Part shown: positions 8,205-16,494 of the stretch, piece after piece | How positions within the stretch are numbered: position 1 is the first letter of the stretch | Layout of the letters: each line of letters begins with the position of its first letter | Assembly: GCA_963754335.1 (NCBI GenBank) | Contig: CAVWFQ010000005.1 | Location: 1,674,001 to 1,738,000, forward strand | Source of the DNA: JBBSDP01 sp963754335 | GTDB taxonomy: Bacteria; Planctomycetota; Phycisphaerae; Tepidisphaerales; Tepidisphaeraceae | DNA length: 64,000 nucleotides | Direction of reading: 5' to 3' | The notes under the pieces: model-generated | The model's input: only the letters and a program-made list of their open reading frames with translations | The model's database searches: none | What the model was told of the DNA's origin: nothing | Position numbers and translations under genes: made by a program

Positions 8205-9528
8205 TCACCTAGATGACGTTGATGCCATTCCCGGCGGCGGCCAGTTGAATGGACCGCCCAGGTAACGCTGTGCCCGAAAATAATAAGTCGCCTCTCCTTT
8301 GTCGGGAGCGACCAGGCCGCGCCACTCCTGGCGAAGGCCAAGCGCCGCGGGAAAATCGATCGTCACATCATGTGTGCCCGGCGGCATCGACAGCGGAATC
8401 ATGAAAGTGGTGCGGGGCAGCATTTCCCATTGCCGGATGTCGGCGATGCTCGACGCTTTCAGCAGGAGGCCGCCGGCAACCAGGCCCAGGGCCAGCGCCG
8501 GATCCGAATTGCCGCCGTAGTCCCTCATAAGCGCCGGCCGCGATCAGTCCGGTGCCGACCGTGGTCTTGATGGCCCGAATCGTGTCGATACTTTGCCAGC
8601 GACGGTCCTGAGCCAGGGCCAGAAGATCAAAAGGAGGGCGCGCGATCGCGTTCAGATTCTGCGGCGCTCCGTCAACTGAAACGACCGGGTCAAGCACAGG
8701 ACCCGCCGCGCCCGGCGTCGGTCGGAAACCCACGAAGGCGCCGTCATAGTTTCTGGATTTGATGGGGCCGTATCCGTAATCGATCACCAGCAGCACATTG
8801 GATTTCGCATTGAGCTCGTAACTCGCAAGCGGCGCGAGATAGCTCCTGAGTTCGACGGCGCGAGCGAAGGCTTTGTTGGCCTCGTCGGGCTGATCCAGGC
8901 GCTGATAGCAGCGGCCGAGCATCAGGTACGCGATTGCAAAATTGCTCTCGACAGTGCGATATTCGTCGTTCTTGTCCTTCTCTTCGCCGTAATCGCGCAG
9001 TTTGAACAGGGCGTTCTGGAAAGCAGCACGGGCGTTGGCGTAGTCGTGCTGCATGTAATAGATCAGGCCGAGATAGAAATTGGCCATGGCCCGCTCGAAG
9101 GGCTCTCCCTTCCAGACCTTGATTTTTTCATCAACGAGGGCGGCTCCCAGCGACCTGCCGCCGTTGTTCACGCCAACGCTGTTGATCACCTCATAGGCCC
9201 GGAGGAAAGCATCGCTGGCATCGCGCAGGTCATAGTCGGCCAGCGCCGCGGATCCGAGCCGGCAGTTGTTCAGCACGAAATTTTCGTCGGTTTTCGCCGC
9301 CAGCGGTTGGAGCAGTTGGACCGAAGCGGCGTAATCCCCGGTGAAGTAGTCGGCGACGGCCTGCTCGGTATCGCGGGTGGCCTGGGTGGGGGCGCAACCG
9401 GAGAGAAGAAGCAGGGGGAAGAAGCCAGAAGCCAGGAGCCGGAAGCCAGAAGTGGAGAGCAAAGACGCGATGCGCGCAGTAGCGAAACTCTTTTGTGAAG
9501 TGGAGGAAGACAAGAAATTTCTCCGCAT
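8205..9528 (-). CDS. TPR-containing lipoprotein (COG3014-like), frameshifted near its C-terminus
   Basis: Outer-envelope lipoprotein of about 440 residues. The signal peptide ends in the lipobox LLSGC near residue 44. TPR-like segments follow (DYFTGDYAASVQLLQPL; NFYLGLIYYMQHDYANARAA; AYLMLGRCYQRLDQPDEANK). Family-like sequence continues past 8525 in the other frame (MRDYGGNSDPALALG to GGPFNWPPPGMASTSSR), so one base is probably extra near 8525. The COG3014 assignment rests on architecture plus its position next to LpoB- and YcfL-like lipoproteins, a combination known in proteobacteria. The signal peptide core is encoded by a short repeat (9418-9452). Confidence 0.7.
9418..9452. repeat. GAAGCCAGAAG-type short tandem repeat inside a signal peptide
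   Basis: GAAGCCAGAAGCCAGGAGCC continues as GGAAGCCAGAAGTGG, three to four degenerate copies of an 11-base unit. On the minus strand it reads through the hydrophobic core of the lipoprotein signal peptide (SGFRLLASGFF). Confidence 0.75.
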
Positions 9529-9575
9529 ACAGCCTACTGCTTACGGGTGCTTGACAGATTCGGCTGTCCAAAAAG

Positions 9576-9708
9576 TCTCCCCCTCTCCCGGTACTCCGCG
9601 GTACTCCGGGAGAGGGGGCGGGGTGAGGGTCTTCAACGCACGATACGGACCGCCCTTACCCCAACCCTCTCCCAGAGTACTGGGCGAGGGGGAAGGAACT
9701 CGGCCGCC
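9576..9708. repeat. Dispersed palindromic repeat, family D, copy 1
   Basis: Begins TCTCCCCCTCTCCCGGTACT, has a central phrase GTCTTCAACGC-CGATACGG, and ends with the inverted arm CCAACCCTCTCCCAGAGTAC followed by GGGGGAAGGAACTCGGCCGCC. A second copy with the same order of parts is at 22180-22334. It occupies the gap between two lipoprotein genes. Confidence 0.9.
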
Positions 9709-9737
9709 ACTGCTTACCGCATACTGCCTAATACTCT

Positions 9738-10313
9738 TCAATCCAAAAATCCCTTCACTGCAATCTTGTTCACCTCGTACTTGTCAGTCCAGAGGATGGC
9801 CCGCGTTTGCAGGTTGCTCAACTCGTAGACGCACAGGTAGGCGTTTCTGCGATGTGAACTGCTTTCGTCGGCGAGCGAACGGAACCGCGCGACCAGCGCA
9901 TACTCCGGATTGACGGCATCCGGCGATGGCCCCAGATCGTAATCCAATTCCTTCTGGCGAAGGCGATAGTACGCGTCGCGATTCATGATCCACATGAAAT
10001 CGCCGGGATCGTGCTTGCTCAACAGCGCGCGGACGCGGGCAGTAAACGCTTCGGCCTGCCCGGCGGGCAACACCTCGGCCTGCATCTCGTTTTGGGCCGG
10101 CTGCACCACGATGCGAAGCCGCCCCTCTCTCTGGATCGCTTCGCGTACCTGTGGATTGGATCCGATGCTGGCGGCCATCTGGTCGGTCATTTTCACCAGA
10201 TCGACGCTGTCGAGGGCTGTGTTGTGACCGCTCTGGACGGCCGATGTGCAGCCGCCAATCGATGCCGACATGGGCAGGACGAGCGACAACACCAGACGAG
10301 CAAGGAATCGCAT
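9738..10313 (-). CDS. LpoB-like lipoprotein
   Basis: About 191 residues with a signal peptide ending in SIGGC (residue ~22), so probably lipidated. The body has the LpoB/CsgG-type order: LVKMTDQMAASIGSNPQVRE, RIVVQPAQNEMQAEV, then an alpha/beta region and a C-terminal TRAILWTDKYEVNKI strand, which matches the EIVWNGMYEV ending of the next gene. E. coli LpoB activates the peptidoglycan polymerase PBP1b from the outer membrane; whether this paralogue does so is unknown. It lies 64 bases downstream of the second LpoB-like gene on the same strand. Confidence 0.65.
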   Translation of the reverse strand: MRFLARLVLSLVLPMSASIGGCTSAVQSGHNTALDSVDLVKMTDQMAASIGSNPQVREAIQREGRLRIVVQPAQNEMQAEVLPAGQAEAFTARVRALLSKHDPGDFMWIMNRDAYYRLRQKELDYDLGPSPDAVNPEYALVARFRSLADESSSHRRNAYLCVYELSNLQTRAILWTDKYEVNKIAVKGFLD

Positions 10314-10377
10314 TTGAAACAGAATTCAAAGGGCGTCGATCGGCGGCGCGAATCGCACAATGGCTGGAATGCCGCGC

Positions 10378-10980
10378 TTACCTGGCCGCCCGCACTTCGT
10401 ACATTCCGTTCCAGACGATTTCGCGCGTCTTGAAATTCGTCATGTCGAACTGGATTTGATAGTAGTTCGTCGCTCGATTCGGCATGTCGAGCGCTTTGCC
10501 GTAGAGCACGTAATCGGGCTGAATGCCGGCGGGGCCGATGTCCTGGCTTCCCGCCTGACCGAATTGATCACCGCTGCCGTTTTCCAGCTCCTTGTTGCGC
10601 AGGTCGTGGAAACGGGCCTTGTTTTCGATGAGCTGAATGCGGCCATGTCCAAGCTGGAAGATCTTCGTGCGCAGCCGTTCGAGGAAGATGTCGTAGTTCG
10701 TGCCGGAAAAATTGCGGTCGGTGGTGCTGTCTTCCACGCGGTCGATCACGACTGTCCACTGTGTGCGGCTCTGATTGAGGGCCGGGCTGGAGAGCAATTC
10801 CATGGCCATCTTGTCCGATGCGGCAACGACATCCATGCTCTGGAGCCCGCGATCGCGCGGATCAACCTGATCGACCGGCGGCCGATCGCTGCCATACCCC
10901 GCCGGCTTGTCCGAAGCGCATCCCGCCAGCAAGCCCGCCCCCAACCCTGCCAATGCCATCAATTTCCATCCGCTGAACAT
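10378..10980 (-). CDS. lpoB: Penicillin-binding protein activator LpoB family lipoprotein
   Basis: About 200 residues. AGGAG lies six bases before ATG 10980; the signal peptide ends LLAGC (residue ~21). SDKMAMELLSSPALNQSRTQ, WTVVIDRVEDSTTDRNFSGTNYD in two pieces, and the C-terminal FKTREIVWNGMYEVRAA match the LpoB/YcfM order. In E. coli the neighbouring gene is ycfL; here a YcfL-like gene lies 1.3 kb away, divergently oriented. Probable outer-membrane lipoprotein acting on cell-wall synthesis, by family only. Confidence 0.75.
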   Translation of the reverse strand: MFSGWKLMALAGLGAGLLAGCASDKPAGYGSDRPPVDQVDPRDRGLQSMDVVAASDKMAMELLSSPALNQSRTQWTVVIDRVEDSTTDRNFSGTNYDIFLERLRTKIFQLGHGRIQLIENKARFHDLRNKELENGSGDQFGQAGSQDIGPAGIQPDYVLYGKALDMPNRATNYYQIQFDMTNFKTREIVWNGMYEVRAAR

Positions 10981-11072
10981 GGTAAGCTCCTGTTGTCGAA
11001 GTTCATCACGATACTCCGCCGTTCATTGCAGGCAAGACGGCAGGCGAGAGAGTCTTGCGATTTTTGAATTGA

Positions 11073-11111
11073 TTCGACGTTCGATGTTCGATGTTGAATG
11101 TTCGATGTTCG
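11073..11111. repeat. TTCGATGTTCGATG short tandem repeat, family G-like
   Basis: Three to four degenerate units of TTCGATGTTCGATGTTGAAT in the 343-bp divergent gap between the two lipoprotein genes. The rest of that gap shows no gene. Confidence 0.7.
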
Positions 11112-11323
11112 CTTCGGCCAGGTACACAATCTCTGTTCTTGACAGTATCCATGTCCGTCATAGGCTTAGACACGCCTCAAGGCGGAAGGGGAGTTTGCAA
11201 GGTCAAGGGATTCCGACCTTTGCAGCGACCCATCCTTTTGCCCTTTTGGGTGTCTAAATGGCATTGCGCAATCACACACCGGCGGCTTACAGGGCCGCTT
11301 CGTCGTCTGCGCGGGAGGTTAGC

Positions 11324-12289
11324 GTGTTTCGCCTTTGGACAATCGGGATCAGCCTGTTCGCAATTGCTTTCCAGGCCGGGTGTCAGGACCGTACGCCGCC
11401 GCCCGCGCGGGTGGTGGTCCCGGCCCCGGATCAAGGCGTAGCCTATCGGGATCAAACGCCGGGAAAGCCTTTGCCGCCCCAGGAGCCGGACGACCTGCCG
11501 CCACCTCCGTTCAATGATGCTCCGCTGGTGAATCAGCGCCCGCCGGAGCAAGATGCTTTTGTTGACGCCTACCGGCACGTGGGTCGTCCACGGATTCTGG
11601 TGTTCGTCAATCGATCGCTTGAAGGTCAAGTCCTGCAGGTAAGCCCCAACACGCCGATCCGGACCGATGAGAGCCGGACGGTGAACGCAGCCGGCGCGAT
11701 CGTGCAGTCGAAGACGACCGAAACTTATCTTCGCCCCGGCCAATATGATGAGGCGTCCGCAAAGAGCATTGATTACGAGGCGATGGAAAACATCCTGACG
11801 GATTGGCTGGGCGCCAACGGCCAGGTGCAGATCGTCTCTCCCCTGCTGGCTCGGCAGCGATTGACCGATGAGCAGTTCAAGGACTTGCAGAGCGGTCGCC
11901 CGCGCATGCTCGGCGAAGTGGCCCGCCAACTGGACGCCGATGTATTGATTCAGGCGCAGGCCCACCCGACACGGCAGACGCCACAGGGATTACAGATTCG
12001 GCTGATTGCCGAGGCAGTCAACGTCAAAGGTGGCGAATCGATTGGCCGGGCAGTGGTCGATATCCCTCCTCCGCTCGACAAGCCGCAGATGAATACGTAC
12101 ACAAGATTCCTCGCGCGGAAGCTGATGGATGGGATGATCCAGTCATGGGAGGCCTTCGGCCCGCCGGCCGGAGATGCACCGCGGCCCACCGGCTTGCCGG
12201 GTCCCGCGAACACGCCCGCGTCCCCTGCACCGCCAGTCGAAACAGCGCCTCCGCAAACCGCGCCGTCGCAGCCGCCGCCCGGGTCATGA
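11324..12289 (+). CDS. Proline-rich lipoprotein, CsgG/LpoB-like core
   Basis: About 321 residues from GTG 11324, chosen because GGGAGG lies five bases upstream and gives a clean signal peptide ending FQAGC. Residues ~25-80 are proline-rich; then RPRILVFVNRSLEGQVLQVS, an IDYEAMENILTDWLGANGQV segment and ARQLDADVLIQAQAHPTRQT resemble the CsgG-type sequence in which an old sugar-like fold reads cellular lipoprotein partners; the tail is again proline/alanine-rich. Start of the divergent half of the lipoprotein cluster. Exact function not recognised; the CsgG/LpoB relation is tentative. Confidence 0.6.
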   Translation: MFRLWTIGISLFAIAFQAGCQDRTPPPARVVVPAPDQGVAYRDQTPGKPLPPQEPDDLPPPPFNDAPLVNQRPPEQDAFVDAYRHVGRPRILVFVNRSLEGQVLQVSPNTPIRTDESRTVNAAGAIVQSKTTETYLRPGQYDEASAKSIDYEAMENILTDWLGANGQVQIVSPLLARQRLTDEQFKDLQSGRPRMLGEVARQLDADVLIQAQAHPTRQTPQGLQIRLIAEAVNVKGGESIGRAVVDIPPPLDKPQMNTYTRFLARKLMDGMIQSWEAFGPPAGDAPRPTGLPGPANTPASPAPPVETAPPQTAPSQPPPGS

Positions 12290-12326
12290 CGATATCGGTT
12301 GAACATCGCAACAAATGAGGACGTCC

Positions 12327-12734
12327 ATGAAATACGCCGTGATGCTCGTATCGCTTGCTGCTCTTGCCGGGTGCGGCGTGCGCCCGCCCATTGAAGGGCG
12401 GCAGGACCCCTACCTGGCCGCGCAGGTTCATTTCGACAGCGACGAGCTGCGAAACGACACCGCCGTTTCAACGCCGATCGTCGCCCGCGATGAATTCGGC
12501 CTGCTTCACGTGACGCTTCCGATCCGGTCGGCGGTGGATAAGCAATTGCACGTGCAATATCGCGTCACGTTTTTCGATCTCAATCACATGATGCTTGATC
12601 AGTACAGTTGGATCGATAAGACGCTTTCCGCCAATACGCCCGATCAAATCCAGGTCAACAGCGTGGACAAGCGGGCCGACGATTTCCAGATCGATTTCCG
12701 CTATCCGCCGGGATATCTTCGGGGGTTTGAATGA
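12327..12734 (+). CDS. YcfL-like lipoprotein (DUF1425)
   Basis: About 135 residues from ATG 12327 (GAGGA six bases upstream); signal peptide ends ALAGC (residue ~16). The core VTLPIRSAVDKQLHVQYRVT, FFDLNHMMLDQYSWIDKTLS and the Asn/Tyr-rich close fit YcfL/DUF1425, an Ig-like lipoprotein fold. In E. coli ycfL is adjacent to lpoB. It follows the previous lipoprotein by 37 bases, so the two are likely co-transcribed. Confidence 0.7.
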   Translation: MKYAVMLVSLAALAGCGVRPPIEGRQDPYLAAQVHFDSDELRNDTAVSTPIVARDEFGLLHVTLPIRSAVDKQLHVQYRVTFFDLNHMMLDQYSWIDKTLSANTPDQIQVNSVDKRADDFQIDFRYPPGYLRGFE

Positions 12735-12827
12735 ATTGCGAACCTGTAAGCATGATTGCTCTGTGGCCTACATGCCTGCTCCGAAAATAAATCCTGGCAA
12801 GCAGAAACGATCGATGCGATGAGACCT

Positions 12828-12921
12828 TAGCGAGCCGCGACCGTGAGGGAGCGAGGAATTTGCGTACGCCGGAAAGCGGAAGTTTTCCCAATTCGTCGCT
12901 CCCTTACGGTCGCGGCTCGCT
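12828..12921. repeat. Dispersed palindromic repeat, family B, copy 2
   Basis: Arms TAGCGAGCCGCGACCGTGAG and GGTCGCGGCTCGCT, the same as at 3579-3672 with one change (CCCTTACGG for CCCTCACGG) in the right arm. The flanks carry a decayed third arm (GCCCTTATGGTCGCGAC near 12965). This occupies the 340-bp gap between two lipoprotein genes. Confidence 0.88.
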
Positions 12922-13076
12922 GCCCACAATCTCCGAGCGAAAGGTGCGCAAAATACTCAAGCCCTTATGGTCGCGACTTTGAACAAAGGCGCGAACGGCG
13001 CGGCGCCTATTCATCGGCTCAGTGAGAGGCCGAAGGCCCCATGAACAACTCCGTGGTGAACTGATCTGGAGGATTC

Positions 13077-13256
13077 GTGAAAAACGTTGGATTGATCCTG
13101 ATTGTCGCGATGGGAATGGCCGTCGCGGGTTGCGAGAATGAGCAGGGGGACAACGGCTACAGCCACAATGCCGATATCGCCAGCCAGTACGGGCCGCAGG
13201 GAGCGCCGGTCAATCCCACGATTCGCGCGGCGGAGTCGGACGACGCGGGGAAGTGA
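13077..13256 (+). CDS. Small lipoprotein, 59 residues
   Basis: GTG at 13077 is preceded by a strong ribosome site (CTGGAGGATTC). The protein starts VKNVGLILIVAMGMAVAGC, a full signal peptide with lipobox AVAGC, followed by about 40 polar residues (ENEQGDNGYSHNADIASQYG...) with no domain. Small lysis- or entericidin-like lipoproteins look similar, but no function can be assigned. It is the last member of the lipoprotein cluster. Confidence 0.65.
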   Translation: MKNVGLILIVAMGMAVAGCENEQGDNGYSHNADIASQYGPQGAPVNPTIRAAESDDAGK

Positions 13257-13335
13257 AATCACGCAGTTCGATTCGCTTTCCTGAAACGGAACATGCTTGT
13301 GATTGACGAAGAAGCACTCAATTCATCAAGAAAAC

Positions 13336-13776
13336 CTAAGGCGGAGGATAGACAGCAAAACCAACGCTCAATGCAGCTTCACGGAGACGTCTGTCAGTGG
13401 CAACGACGAGCGATTCCGCGACAACCGCCGCGGTGGAGATGTGAATGGCGTCCAAAGTTCGTAGCGGAATGACGGGTCGCTGACGGTAACACTGCTCGAT
13501 GATCGCGTCGAACTTTTGGACGACCGCCGAATTCATCGTTTTGACCGAAATGAGGCCAAGCGAGACGTCGGCGTCGTAGGCCGCCAGTGCCTGTTGCGCT
13601 CCACCGGGTTGTAAGTCGTTGGCCGCTTCTTTGCGCTGAAGTGCTGCATGCAATTCCAGTCGCGCAAATGCCAAAGTGACCAGGGTCGCCCCGCCGATCA
13701 CATAAGCTTCGAAATCATTCGAATCGGGTTCGGCCGTGTAGAGCTTGATAAGGCAGGAAGTATCCCAATACGCCAT
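13336..13776 (-). CDS. PIN-domain ribonuclease toxin (VapC family)
   Basis: About 146 residues. PIN-domain acidic residues are in place: AYWDTSCLIKLY (Asp5), ARLELHAALQRKE (Glu41), IPLRTLDAIHISTA (Asp near 108) and VVATDRRLREAA (Asp near 127). VapC enzymes cleave RNA, often initiator tRNA. Its ATG directly follows the stop of the upstream gene (13777-14004), the usual antitoxin-toxin arrangement. Confidence 0.85.
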   Translation of the reverse strand: MAYWDTSCLIKLYTAEPDSNDFEAYVIGGATLVTLAFARLELHAALQRKEAANDLQPGGAQQALAAYDADVSLGLISVKTMNSAVVQKFDAIIEQCYRQRPVIPLRTLDAIHISTAAVVAESLVVATDRRLREAALSVGFAVYPPP

Positions 13777-14004
13777 TCAATCCTCGCGCAGGTCGGGAAG
13801 GATTTGTTCCCCAGTTAAAGACGGATTGCCCGAGCCGATCGAAGCACGCAGGGAACTCAGTCGGCGCATCCAATCGTTGCGCGAGGCCAAAGCGCCCGCT
13901 GATCGTCGGCGCCCTACACTTGATTCCAGACGGCGAAGCAGTTCTTCCTGTTCTGCGAGTGTGAGCCGATCCACCACGTTTTCGATTTCGGTAAGCGTGC
14001 TCAT
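13777..14004 (-). CDS. Antitoxin of the PIN pair
   Basis: About 75 residues: a helical N-terminus with VDRLTLAEQEELLRRLES, then a basic stretch (GRRRSAGALASRNDWMRRL) that would wrap the toxin. It abuts the PIN toxin with no gap and has the size of a VapB-type antitoxin. The DNA-binding fold is not one I can name, so the call rests mainly on context. Confidence 0.7.
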   Translation of the reverse strand: MSTLTEIENVVDRLTLAEQEELLRRLESSVGRRRSAGALASRNDWMRRLSSLRASIGSGNPSLTGEQILPDLRED

Positions 14005-14073
14005 GCCGAAACAATATCCTTCATGGAGGGCAGCGACAACTTCTGGCGAAAGTAGTCACCGCCATACTTCATC

Positions 14074-14463
14074 TTAGGGTCGGTGGAAATTGCCATGTTT
14101 CATTTGTCGCTCCCGCGAGCGTCTGGCGGCTATGCAATCGCGTTCGCTTCGGCCCCGGGGTGAAAGATGGAAATCTCGGCTCACGCCTTCTCTGACGCGC
14201 CGGCGTTTGCGGGCGGCGACTTTCTTGAGCGTTTCGTCGGGATCGACGAACTCTCCTCGATCGGCTTGATCCGATCCGCGCTGAAGTTTCGACTTCAACG
14301 CTTGAAATGCGCCGTCGCGGTCGCGCTCCTGGCATTCGAGTAATCGAAGTCCCTCGCGAATCACTTCACTTGCGGTTTGATATCGTCCCGTCGAAACCCG
14401 CTGTTGAACAAACCGCTCAAGTTCGGGCGTGAGCGAAACGTTAAGACTGGTTCGAACGGCCAT
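14074..14463 (-). CDS. ParD-like ribbon-helix-helix antitoxin running into a decayed ParE
   Basis: ATG 14463 begins AVRTSLNVSLTPELERFVQQ, then RVSTGRYQTASEVIREGLRL, a textbook ParD/CopG ribbon-helix-helix. ParD normally ends after about 85-95 residues; here the frame continues through RKRRRVREG into sequence that in another frame, from a GTG near 14185, reads SRDFHL then AEANAIA, the start of a ParE toxin, and soon hits a stop. So the antitoxin looks intact and the toxin is broken or truncated. The C-terminal 35 residues are probably not native. Confidence 0.72.
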   Translation of the reverse strand: MAVRTSLNVSLTPELERFVQQRVSTGRYQTASEVIREGLRLLECQERDRDGAFQALKSKLQRGSDQADRGEFVDPDETLKKVAARKRRRVREGVSRDFHLSPRGRSERDCIAARRSRERQMKHGNFHRP

Positions 14464-14561
14464 AAGCTTATCATCGGCCAAAAACTGGCCCAATGTCAAT
14501 TTGTGTTACAGACGCAAGAAACAAATTTGATGCCGACAAAGAACTCAACTTTCGGTCGACG

Positions 14562-15788
14562 CTACGCCTGACGGCGGTGGGGGTTTTTTCTAAGCAAGCG
14601 TTCTGCCTCACGCGGTCCGATGCCGAGATAATTTCGTAGATTCTCCGCAAATCCGCGGCGAGCTTTTTCCCGCAATTCTGGCTTTGCCATGTCGAACAAC
14701 TGACCACAGCCGCACTCTCGAAAAATCTCCCCCAACACGGGGTCGTTTTGGATGTCCGTTGTCAGAAATTGGCTCAGCGTATCGAGTTGCAGCGCTTCCT
14801 TTTCGGGACGCACGAGTCTAAGCCTGTCGTAGAGCAATTTTTGCTGGGGCGTACCGTCCATTGTGAGGAACAGAAACGTCTTCACGATAATCTTGTCCTC
14901 AAGGCGCCTAACAGGGAAATAACCGAGCACATTTTCGAACAGCCGATACTCGACAAGAAATTCGTCTGATTGTCGACCGACATGAAAGGTTGGTTTCAGC
15001 AACGACTGCCACATGAAGTCCTCGACCTCAGGTCCTGAGATCGTGACGCGCTCACGTAGCCGTTTAAGCGCGTGCCCCTGTACGTACAGAGGCAACTCAC
15101 GGTTCCACTCAGGCCGTCGTACGCTGGCCGAAGGCCAATTGACCCAATTCAAACCTTTGTAGGGCGCCCTGCATCGGAATGCAGACCGTTCTCCATCGTC
15201 GTCGAGGTTGACTGTGATCACCTGCGGCGGTTCCCGCGAAATGTTGATTTGCAGAGAGCTGCCGCCTTTTGGCAACGGCTTGGACTTCACCTCGGCCCAC
15301 CAAATGCCCTGATCGATCTTCGAGTGCTTCATCAGCACATCGTCGACTCCCTTGAACATGCTGATCAAGAAAGCATGGCTGACATCTCTATAGAAGCTGG
15401 AGCTCAACTCTCTCGCTTTTGTGACAACGTGTGTCCCATTGGGTTCTTGGATTGCCTCAAAATAGTGCATCAATGGCAAAAAATGACTGAAGAATTGAGC
15501 GAGCGACAAAGTGCGGCCATCACGCGCTGGCAATTGTGTCGTAGCGATGAAAGCATTGATTTCTTCGGCGATCAATGTGCCTACGGCTTCTTCTGCCGAA
15601 ATGATCACCTTCGGTTTCGGGTAGGGTTGACGCACCAAATCCCGAACCAAATTTGGCATCCGATCAAATTCTTCTTGGAGGCCGACGGCGGCAATAACTT
15701 CCCGGAATTCTGCGCGAAGCTTTGACTTTCGCGCTGCCGTTTTCCGCTCGGCATCCAACCTTGCTGGTCGCATTTCGAGCTCCGTCAC
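14562..15788 (-). CDS. Hypothetical protein, 408 residues
   Basis: Not recognised. The protein is soluble with no signal peptide or membrane segment. Visible features: a charged N-terminal helix (RLDAERKTAARKSKLRAEF), an acidic NLDDDGERSAF turn, a GHALKRLRERVTI segment near residue 245, a CGCG motif near 365 and a lysine/arginine-rich C-terminus. It sits between toxin-antitoxin remnants and the YkgJ gene, all on the minus strand, so an accessory or defence role is possible but unsupported. The length and consistent codon use argue that it is real. Confidence 0.65.
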   Translation of the reverse strand: MTELEMRPARLDAERKTAARKSKLRAEFREVIAAVGLQEEFDRMPNLVRDLVRQPYPKPKVIISAEEAVGTLIAEEINAFIATTQLPARDGRTLSLAQFFSHFLPLMHYFEAIQEPNGTHVVTKARELSSSFYRDVSHAFLISMFKGVDDVLMKHSKIDQGIWWAEVKSKPLPKGGSSLQINISREPPQVITVNLDDDGERSAFRCRAPYKGLNWVNWPSASVRRPEWNRELPLYVQGHALKRLRERVTISGPEVEDFMWQSLLKPTFHVGRQSDEFLVEYRLFENVLGYFPVRRLEDKIIVKTFLFLTMDGTPQQKLLYDRLRLVRPEKEALQLDTLSQFLTTDIQNDPVLGEIFRECGCGQLFDMAKPELREKARRGFAENLRNYLGIGPREAERLLRKNPHRRQA

Positions 15789-15866
15789 TGACGTTCATCC
15801 TAAAGGATGTACTCTCCAATGCCGTCAAATTCGAGTATGCAGATGCGTGGTAATGCGTAAAAGGTT

Positions 15867-16376
15867 CTAGCGCCCAGAAGACGGCGGATCCGCGGGCCAG
15901 TCGGCGGCTTTGGAAATCTGCTGAATTTGCTCCAGTGTGAACTTTCGTCCGCCATTCATCCCATGGCATCGCTTTGCCGATCGATCCCAAGTCTTTTGGT
16001 CGCGCAGGTTTTCGCTCCAGAACGGCCAGGTTCGGCACTGCAGCGGTCGGGCGGAATAAACGGAGCACGCTTTTTTCCGATTGGCGGCCGCCGGACCCTC
16101 CTGCTCCTTGAGGAAGACGCAATCGTAATTTCCCTCCGCGGTGCGTCGCTCCGTCAGGCAGAATCGCCCATCCACCTTCCGGCAATACCGCTCGACCACC
16201 TGCTCCGGCGAAAGCTTCAGATGCTCCGCGAGCCGGACGATTTCCTCGCGGCTGATCCAGACAAACCCCGGCCCGCCGGTGCAGCAGTTGCCGCACTGCG
16301 TGCAGGTGAACTGCAATCCGTCCGCATACCAGGGACCATCCGAATCATTCGAATTGGAGACGACGCGCAATTCCAT
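15867..16376 (-). CDS. YkgJ-type cysteine cluster protein
   Basis: About 169 residues of the YkgJ/CxxCxxCC family. FTCTQCGNCCTGGPGFVWIS (residues ~24-43) holds the first cysteines; NYDCVFL, KACSVYSARPLQCRTWPFW and KRCHGM supply the rest. The cysteines are thought to bind a metal or Fe-S cluster; the exact role in bacteria is unclear. Complete and typical in length. Confidence 0.88.
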   Translation of the reverse strand: MELRVVSNSNDSDGPWYADGLQFTCTQCGNCCTGGPGFVWISREEIVRLAEHLKLSPEQVVERYCRKVDGRFCLTERRTAEGNYDCVFLKEQEGPAAANRKKACSVYSARPLQCRTWPFWSENLRDQKTWDRSAKRCHGMNGGRKFTLEQIQQISKAADWPADPPSSGR

Positions 16377-16433
16377 CGGGCGCTTTTACCGTTGGTCGCC
16401 GATAGCAGTCAATCTTGGTTGGGGAAGACTAAC

Positions 16434-16486
16434 GCGAACATCGAACATCGAACAGTCAATCCCGGCGCACGGGATTCGATGTTCGC
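16434..16486. repeat. Hairpin built from TCGAACATCGAAC repeats
   Basis: GCGAACATCGAA at 16434-16445 and its inverse TTCGATGTTCGC at 16475-16486 flank CAGTCAATCCCGGCGCACGG. On the plus strand the right arm is followed by ATTTTTCTTT. Same word family as 11073-11111. It lies between two minus-strand genes. Confidence 0.75.
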
Positions 16487-16494
16487 ATTTTTCT

